A DNA stretch of 10,971 nucleotides, from the NCBI GenBank assembly GCA_004293295.1, contig RDYC01000231.1, positions 1 to 10,971 of the forward strand. The letters are read 5' to 3'. Source of the DNA: Bacteroidota bacterium (lineage in GTDB: Bacteria; Bacteroidota; Bacteroidia; UKL13-3). Of this stretch, positions 7,575 to 10,971 are shown piece by piece (the stretch's first letter is position 1; each line of letters starts with the position of its first letter). Both the position numbers and the translations under genes were made by a program. The notes below the pieces were generated by a model. The model did no database searches. It worked only from the letters and a program-made list of their open reading frames with translations, and was not told where the DNA came from.

Positions 7575-8228
7575 TTAAATTTCAGCCAAAACCGTTACCC
7601 CACCTTTTACTTTTTGATTCAATTCAACATTAATTTTTGTGCCAATAGGTAAAAATATATCTACCCTGGAGCCGAATTTAATAAATCCCATTTCTCCTGT
7701 TTGTCCAACATGTTGGCCCTCTTTTACGTACCATACAATACGTTTGGCGAGTGCACCCGCTATTTGGCGAAACAATACCTCAATCCCGGCTTTATTTTTA
7801 ATTACAGTGGTGGTTCTTTCGTTCTCCGTGCTTGATTTTGGATGCCAAGCTACTAAGTATTTACCCGGATGATATTTAAAATAGCTCACCAGTCCACCAA
7901 TTGGATTGCGGTTTACATGCACATTAAAAGGCGACATAAAAACGGAAACTTGCAGGCGTTTGCCTTTAAAGTATTCAGGTTCTTCCACTTCTTCAATCAC
8001 CACCACTTTGCCGTCAGCCGGTGAAACCACCAAATTTTCTCCTAGGGTAGCTTTAATGGGAGGATTGCGGAAAAACTGCAGGACAATAATCAATAGAATA
8101 ATTGAAATGCCCATTACAATCTGTTGAATAATAATTTGTTGGGGTAGCAGCAACGTTACTCCTGCGTTTAATCCAAATAACACCAGCAAGGTGATTAGGA
8201 TGGTGGCTTTACCTTCTTTATGTAACAT
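7575..8228 (-). CDS. psd: Phosphatidylserine decarboxylase (short, pyruvoyl type)
   Basis: Psd decarboxylates phosphatidylserine to phosphatidylethanolamine, a main membrane lipid, at the inner membrane. The 217-residue protein is the short form common in Bacteroidota. Two membrane segments (about 8-28 and 33-53) are followed by the catalytic domain. SPADGKVVVI (69-78) has the catalytic Asp72. VFMSPFNVHVNRNP (96-109) has His104. SSTENERT (132-139) is conserved in the family. KFGSRVDIFLP (184-194) contains the Gly186-Ser187 bond cleaved to form the pyruvoyl group, in place of the LGST of the long enzymes. All needed residues are present. pssA is not adjacent. A terminator-like hairpin separates it from the upstream dehydrogenase gene, and no convincing promoter is visible in the 68-nt gap, so some read-through is possible. 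Confidence 0.95.
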   Translation of the reverse strand: MLHKEGKATILITLLVLFGLNAGVTLLLPQQIIIQQIVMGISIILLIIVLQFFRNPPIKATLGENLVVSPADGKVVVIEEVEEPEYFKGKRLQVSVFMSPFNVHVNRNPIGGLVSYFKYHPGKYLVAWHPKSSTENERTTTVIKNKAGIEVLFRQIAGALAKRIVWYVKEGQHVGQTGEMGFIKFGSRVDIFLPIGTKINVELNQKVKGGVTVLAEI

Positions 8229-8245
8229 GTGTTTAAATAAAATAA

Positions 8246-8280
8246 GCCTCAGACTCCAACCATTTGTTAGAACCTGAGGC
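8246..8280 (-). terminator. Intrinsic terminator after the dehydrogenase gene (or attenuator before psd)
   Basis: Read on the minus strand the arms are GCCTCAGGTTCTAAC and GTTGGAGTCTGAGGC around the loop AAATG: a 15-bp stem with three G-U pairs, followed by TTATTTTATTT. On the plus strand the same three pairs become C-A mismatches and there is no T-run, so the element is built for minus-strand RNA. It starts 16 nt after the dehydrogenase stop. Confidence 0.8.
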
Positions 8281-8296
8281 GTTTAATAAAATAATT

Positions 8297-9568
8297 TTAT
8301 AGTCCAAATTTACCGCGCAGCTTTTCTACTTCGGCAACTTTAGCAATGGCTACAACGTAGGCAGCAATACGCAAACTCACATTGTATTTGATAGAGGCAG
8401 CGTAAACAGATTCGAAAGCGGTTTTCATCACCCTGTCTGCCCTTCTGTATACGCGTTCTTCTGTCCAGAAGTAACCCAAGCGGTTTTGAACCCACTCAAA
8501 GTAACTTACGGTAACACCACCCGCATTAGCTAAAATATCAGGAATAACCATAACTCCTTTTTTGTTCAATATGGTGTCTGCCCCGGCAACTGTTGGCCCA
8601 TTTGCGCCTTCTACAATCAACTTGGCTTTAATTTTATCGGCATTATCAACAGTAATCTGGTTCTCCATGGCAGCAGGTACCAATACTGTTACGTCTAACT
8701 CCAATAGCTCTTCATTGGTAATTTTTTGGGCTTGAAAACCTGCTAAGGTTCCATTGTTGTTATCCCGGTATTTAATGGCTGCATCTACATCAATTCCTTC
8801 AGGATTGTAATAACCTCCTGTAACATCACTAATAGCCAACACCTTCATGCCTTGCATTTGCAACAGTTTGGCAGAAATAGAGCCCACGTTGCCAAAACCT
8901 TGTACAGCACAAGTGCAGCCAATCGGGCTAATACCCAATTTTGACAAGGCAGAGCGTGTTGATACCATCACACCTCTTCCGGTAGCCTCTACACGGCCCA
9001 AAGAGCCACCTAATACCAATGGTTTTCCGGTAACAACTGCAGGAGAAGAATAGCCAACAAGTTTTGAATACTCGTCCATAATCCAAGCCATTTCTTGTTG
9101 TCCGGTTCCCATATCCGGTGCGGGAATATCTTTATCCGGGCCAAACACATCAACCATCAAATCAGTGTAAGCGCGTGTTAATCGCTCTAATTCACCCTTG
9201 CTTAGTTTACGAGGGTCACATTTAATACCTCCTTTACCACCACCATATGGAATGCCAACAACGGCACATTTCCAAGTCATCCAAGCAGCTAAGGCTTTCA
9301 CTTCATCAAGGTTTACATCCATGCTATAACGGATTCCTCCTTTTGATGGACCTAAGTTGGCATTGTGCACAACCCTAAAACCTTCAAAAACCTGAACGGT
9401 ACCATTATCCATAGTTACCGGGATAGAGACAATAACCGATTTTTGAGGAGATTTTAGTACGTTATAAGATCCTTCATCTAAGCCGATAATTTTGGCTGCT
9501 TCATCAAAGCGCGACATCATTGATTCAAATGGATTGTCGTTGCTGTGGGTTGCTGTTTGTTCTGACAT
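8297..9568 (-). CDS. Glu/Leu/Phe/Val dehydrogenase, most likely glutamate dehydrogenase
   Basis: The enzyme interconverts glutamate and 2-oxoglutarate plus ammonia with NAD(P), in the cytoplasm. The 423-residue length fits hexameric GudB/RocG-like enzymes. The catalytic set of clostridial GDH (K89, K113, K125, D165) is matched by K76 (GPSKGG), K100 (WMTWK), K112 (YGGGKGG) and D152 (PAPDMGT) with identical spacing. S355 in VTVSYFEW matches the substrate-site Ser. The Rossmann fold shows GFGNVG (224-229) and an acidic residue, D248, at the end of the second strand (AISD), which suggests NAD rather than NADP preference. Start ATG at 9568 follows a strong promoter match, so the gene is transcribed separately from the kinase upstream. 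A leucine or phenylalanine dehydrogenase is less likely given the length and the K76 region. I give no symbol because naming (gdhA, gudB, rocG) is not settled by sequence. Confidence 0.94.
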   Translation of the reverse strand: MSEQTATHSNDNPFESMMSRFDEAAKIIGLDEGSYNVLKSPQKSVIVSIPVTMDNGTVQVFEGFRVVHNANLGPSKGGIRYSMDVNLDEVKALAAWMTWKCAVVGIPYGGGKGGIKCDPRKLSKGELERLTRAYTDLMVDVFGPDKDIPAPDMGTGQQEMAWIMDEYSKLVGYSSPAVVTGKPLVLGGSLGRVEATGRGVMVSTRSALSKLGISPIGCTCAVQGFGNVGSISAKLLQMQGMKVLAISDVTGGYYNPEGIDVDAAIKYRDNNNGTLAGFQAQKITNEELLELDVTVLVPAAMENQITVDNADKIKAKLIVEGANGPTVAGADTILNKKGVMVIPDILANAGGVTVSYFEWVQNRLGYFWTEERVYRRADRVMKTAFESVYAASIKYNVSLRIAAYVVAIAKVAEVEKLRGKFGL

Positions 9569-9591
9569 GATAATACTTTTATTATGTGTGG

Positions 9592-9622
9592 CAAATGTAA
9601 TAATTGAACCTGTTTAAACAAA
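9592..9622 (-). promoter_or_regulatory. Promoter of the glutamate dehydrogenase gene (-33 TTTG, -7 TACATTTG)
   Basis: On the minus strand TTTG (9622-9619) is followed after 19 nt by TACATTTG (9599-9592), an exact match to the Bacteroidota sigma-A consensus TTTG-N19-23-TAnnTTTG. The -7 box ends 23 nt before the ATG, giving a leader of about 20 nt. The -33 box lies only 3 nt past the stop codon of the upstream kinase gene. This is the best promoter in the window. Confidence 0.75.
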
Positions 9623-9625
9623 TCG

Positions 9626-10549
9626 TTAAAGTGAAGCTAAATTAAACTTCACCAAATTTTTAAATTGAGTAATGCGGTTTTCCAACTCATCATGTTGCAA
9701 GCTCATGATGCGCTCAGTACCAAATTTTTCCACACAAAAGCTTGCCATTGCCGAGCCATAAATCAGCGCATTTTTCATGTTGTCGAAGCTGATATCATCC
9801 GTTTTAGCCAGATAGCCAATAAATCCACCTGCAAAGGTATCGCCTGCACCAGTTGGGTCAAAAACTTCTTCTAAAGGCAATGCCGGGGCAAAAAACACCT
9901 CATTGTTATGGAACAATAAGGCACCATTCTCACCTTTTTTAATAATTAAAAACTTAGGCCCCATAGCCAGTATTACTTTGGCCGCCTTAACCAATGAGTA
10001 CTCACCTGACAATTGACGGGCCTCTTCATCATTAATGGTTAGCACATCAACCATTTTAAGGGTTTGTTTCAAATCATCCAAGGCAATTTCCATCCAAAAG
10101 TTCATAGTATCCATTACGATTAGCTTAGGCCTTTTGGTTAAACGGTTAATTACTGTTTGTTGAACGGCCGGAGTAAGGTTACCCAACATTAAATATTCGC
10201 AGTCTTGGTACGACTCAGGAATAATTGGGTCAAAATCGCCCAACACGTTTAATTCTGTAACTAATGTGTCGCGGCTATTCATATCCGTATGGTATTTGCC
10301 ACTCCAGAAAAACGATTTTTCCCCTTTTTTAATTTGTAAGCCCTCTGTGTTCACTCCTTTTTGGTTCAGTGTTTGAATAAAATCAGCGGGAAAATCTTCG
10401 CCAACAACCGCAACCAATTTAGAGGTTTTGGTAAAGTAACTTGCAGCCAAACTGATGTAAGAAGCAGCTCCACCGATGATTTTATCGGTTTTTCCGAAGG
10501 GGGTCTCAATAGCATCAAATGCCACACTACCAACTACTAATAAACTCAT
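9626..10549 (-). CDS. PfkB-family carbohydrate/nucleoside kinase
   Basis: This 307-residue ribokinase-fold kinase transfers phosphate from ATP to a sugar or nucleoside hydroxyl. VVGSVAFDAIETPFG (5-19) and the Gly-Gly motif IIGGAASY (24-31) form the substrate side. TINDEEARQLSG (171-182) is the central NxxE-like region. DPTGAGDTFAGGF (231-243) is the second PfkB signature with the anion hole and catalytic base D237. The sequence belongs to a type I recall as widely conserved in Bacteroidota (FFWSGKYHTDMNSRDTLVTE-type core near 80-99), usually annotated only as 'sugar kinase' or 'PfkB'. The true substrate is not shown by the sequence, and adenosine or a ribose-like sugar are both possible. Start ATG at 10549 gives the standard N-terminus. 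It is followed after 57 nt by the dehydrogenase gene, which has its own promoter. Confidence 0.92.
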   Translation of the reverse strand: MSLLVVGSVAFDAIETPFGKTDKIIGGAASYISLAASYFTKTSKLVAVVGEDFPADFIQTLNQKGVNTEGLQIKKGEKSFFWSGKYHTDMNSRDTLVTELNVLGDFDPIIPESYQDCEYLMLGNLTPAVQQTVINRLTKRPKLIVMDTMNFWMEIALDDLKQTLKMVDVLTINDEEARQLSGEYSLVKAAKVILAMGPKFLIIKKGENGALLFHNNEVFFAPALPLEEVFDPTGAGDTFAGGFIGYLAKTDDISFDNMKNALIYGSAMASFCVEKFGTERIMSLQHDELENRITQFKNLVKFNLASL

Positions 10550-10577
10550 AGCAATATTTTTTTTATTTTTTTCGGGG

Positions 10578-10585
10578 CAAATATT
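10578..10585 (-). promoter_or_regulatory. Candidate -7 element of the PfkB kinase gene
   Basis: On the minus strand AATATTTG (followed by CCCCG) matches five of six fixed positions of TAnnTTTG and lies 28 nt before the ATG. No -33 element is clear. It overlaps the possible -33 box of the divergent tRNA promoter. Confidence 0.4.
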
Positions 10586-10614
10586 GTGTTTTTAATTCTG
10601 ATAAACTAATATTG
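10584..10614 (+). promoter_or_regulatory. Possible promoter for the tRNA-Asn transcript
   Basis: TTG (10584-10586), 20 nt, then TAATATTG (10607-10614), a five-of-six match to TAnnTTTG. If used, transcription would start near 10620 and the precursor would contain both repeat copies before the tRNA. No better candidate is seen nearer to the tRNA. Confidence 0.35.
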
Positions 10615-10666
10615 CATCCCCTTTAGGAGTGCAAACAACTAAAGAAATCAAAATTCCTTGATAGCT

Positions 10667-10686
10667 CTCCCGATAGCTATCGGGAG
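10667..10686. repeat. Palindrome in repeat copy 1
   Basis: CTCCCGATAGCTATCGGGAG is a perfect 20-nt palindrome that would form a 10-bp cruciform, or an RNA hairpin with a small loop. It shares its first C with the D-stem GCTC of the tRNA-like half. The same 20 nt recur in copy 2. Confidence 0.9.
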
Positions 10687-10744
10687 GTTAGAGCGACTAA
10701 AACCCGCTTTAATAAAGTAAATCGGAACAAATTCCTTGATAGCT

Positions 10745-10764
10745 CTCCCGATAGCTATCGGGAG
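10745..10764. repeat. Palindrome in repeat copy 2
   Basis: Identical to the palindrome of copy 1, 78 nt downstream, again exactly at the D-loop position of the tRNA-like half. The central AGCT corresponds to the AGCT of the intact D-loop at 10824-10827. Confidence 0.9.
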
Positions 10765-10810
10765 GTTAGAGCGACTGAGACTCGCTTTAATTAAGTAAAT
10801 CGGAACAAAT

Positions 10811-10884
10811 TCCTTGATAGCTCAGCTGGTTAGAGCGACTGACTGTTAATCAGTAGGTCCCTGGTTCGAGTCCAGGTCAGGGAG
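10811..10884 (+). tRNA. tRNA-Asn (anticodon GTT)
   Basis: A complete 74-nt cloverleaf is present. The acceptor stem is TCCTTGA / TCAGGGA (seven pairs, one G-U), the D-stem GCTC / GAGC, and the anticodon stem ACTGA / TCAGT with loop CTGTTAA. The anticodon GTT is at 10845-10847 and reads AAC/AAT. The variable loop is AGGTC. The T-arm is CCTGG-TTCGAGT-CCAGG, followed by discriminator G at 10884. The 3' CCA is not encoded (CAAA follows) and must be added by nucleotidyltransferase. A terminator follows within 6 nt, so it is the last gene of its transcript. Confidence 0.97.
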
Positions 10885-10890
10885 CAAATT

Positions 10891-10924
10891 AAAAGCCTTC
10901 CGATAATTATCGGAAGGCTTTTTT
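10891..10924 (+). terminator. Intrinsic terminator after tRNA-Asn
   Basis: A perfect 32-nt inverted repeat (10891-10922) centred between 10906 and 10907, with arm AAAAGCCTTCCGATAA, runs into TTTTTT at 10919-10924. The A-rich left arm means it could also work on the minus strand. Its core CCGATAATTATCGG resembles the palindrome inside the upstream repeats. The remaining bases to 10971 show no gene I can support. Confidence 0.9.
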
Positions 10925-10971
10925 AATGTAATGCACTTTTGTTACATCTTACATTCGGCAAAACTTAATCG

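Larger units (their letters stand above)
10655..10810 (+). repeat. Two 78-bp tandem repeats made from the 5' half of tRNA-Asn with a palindrome in the D-loop
   Basis: Copies start at 10655 and 10733, and the true tRNA starts at 10811, so the period is exactly 78 nt. The two copies differ at only four positions. Each opens with the tRNA's acceptor 5' strand and D-stem (TCCTTGATAGCTC), then carries TCCCGAT-AGCT-ATCGGGA where the tRNA has only AGCT, then resumes GGTTAGAGCGACT. After that the similarity to the tRNA ends: there is no anticodon, T-arm or acceptor 3' strand. The remaining 34 nt (ending AAATCGGAACAAAT) are also the 5' flank of copy 2 and of the real tRNA. The copies cannot fold as tRNAs. 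Origin by tandem duplication of flank plus tRNA 5' half is the simplest reading. Confidence 0.9.

Noticed and set aside
10612..10634. Hairpin TTGCA ... TGCAA between the kinase and the repeats
   Set aside because: Only five outer pairs plus three inner pairs with a bulge and no T-run on either strand; too weak to call a terminator or operator.
10655..10810. Two extra functional tRNA genes
   Set aside because: Both copies lack the anticodon loop, T-arm and 3' acceptor strand, so no cloverleaf can form.
10655..10884. CRISPR-like array
   Set aside because: The regular 78-nt period comes from tandem copies with no variable spacers, no cas genes, and a unit that is clearly tRNA-derived.
10811..10884. 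tRNA-Asn as an integration (attachment) site of a mobile element
   Set aside because: Integrative elements normally duplicate the 3' end of a tRNA gene, whereas here the 5' half is repeated, and no integrase gene is in the window.

Overview
The window looks like chromosomal DNA of a Bacteroidota member, probably a free-living relative of the Chitinophagales, Sphingobacteriales or Flavobacteriales. Four signs support this. Candidate promoters match the Bacteroidota form TAnnTTTG (-7), one with TTTG 19 nt upstream. Most starts lack a Shine-Dalgarno sequence. The window has a large secreted multi-domain protein of the gliding-motility/T9SS-associated type. The PanD, stand-alone RfaE2, PfkB-like kinase and tRNA-Asn sequences all have Bacteroidota character. 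Placement below phylum level is not possible from this sequence alone.

Layout. (1) Positions 1-2227, minus strand: the first 742 codons of a long secreted, Cys-rich surface protein that runs off the left edge. (2) From 2478, plus strand: a tightly packed group of panD (aspartate decarboxylase), a flippase-like/LPG-synthase-type membrane protein, rfaE2 (heptose-1-phosphate adenylyltransferase) and a DUF2079 polytopic membrane protein, followed by phr (class I DNA photolyase). It ends at a symmetric bidirectional terminator at 7159-7200. (3) From 10549 down to 7216, minus strand: a PfkB-family kinase, a Glu/Leu/Phe/Val dehydrogenase with its own well-matched promoter, a terminator hairpin, phosphatidylserine decarboxylase (psd), and a small secreted Cys/Ala/Lys-rich protein converging on phr. 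(4) Right end: tRNA-Asn(GTT) with a strong terminator, preceded by two 78-bp tandem copies of its 5' half in which the D-loop carries a long palindrome.

The middle plus-strand genes share a cell-envelope theme (lipid or polyprenyl-linked substrate handling, ADP-heptose synthesis, a possible GT-C-like enzyme) attached to a coenzyme A precursor gene. The minus-strand cluster is mostly housekeeping: nitrogen metabolism, a sugar/nucleoside kinase and phosphatidylethanolamine synthesis.

Two things deserve a second look. One is the pair of tRNA-Asn-derived tandem repeats with palindromic D-loop inserts at 10655-10810. The other is an in-frame TAG at 5711-5713 near the end of the DUF2079 gene, after which 27 more plausible codons continue in frame to a TAA. 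I did not see a convincing new defence system, mobile element or CRISPR array.
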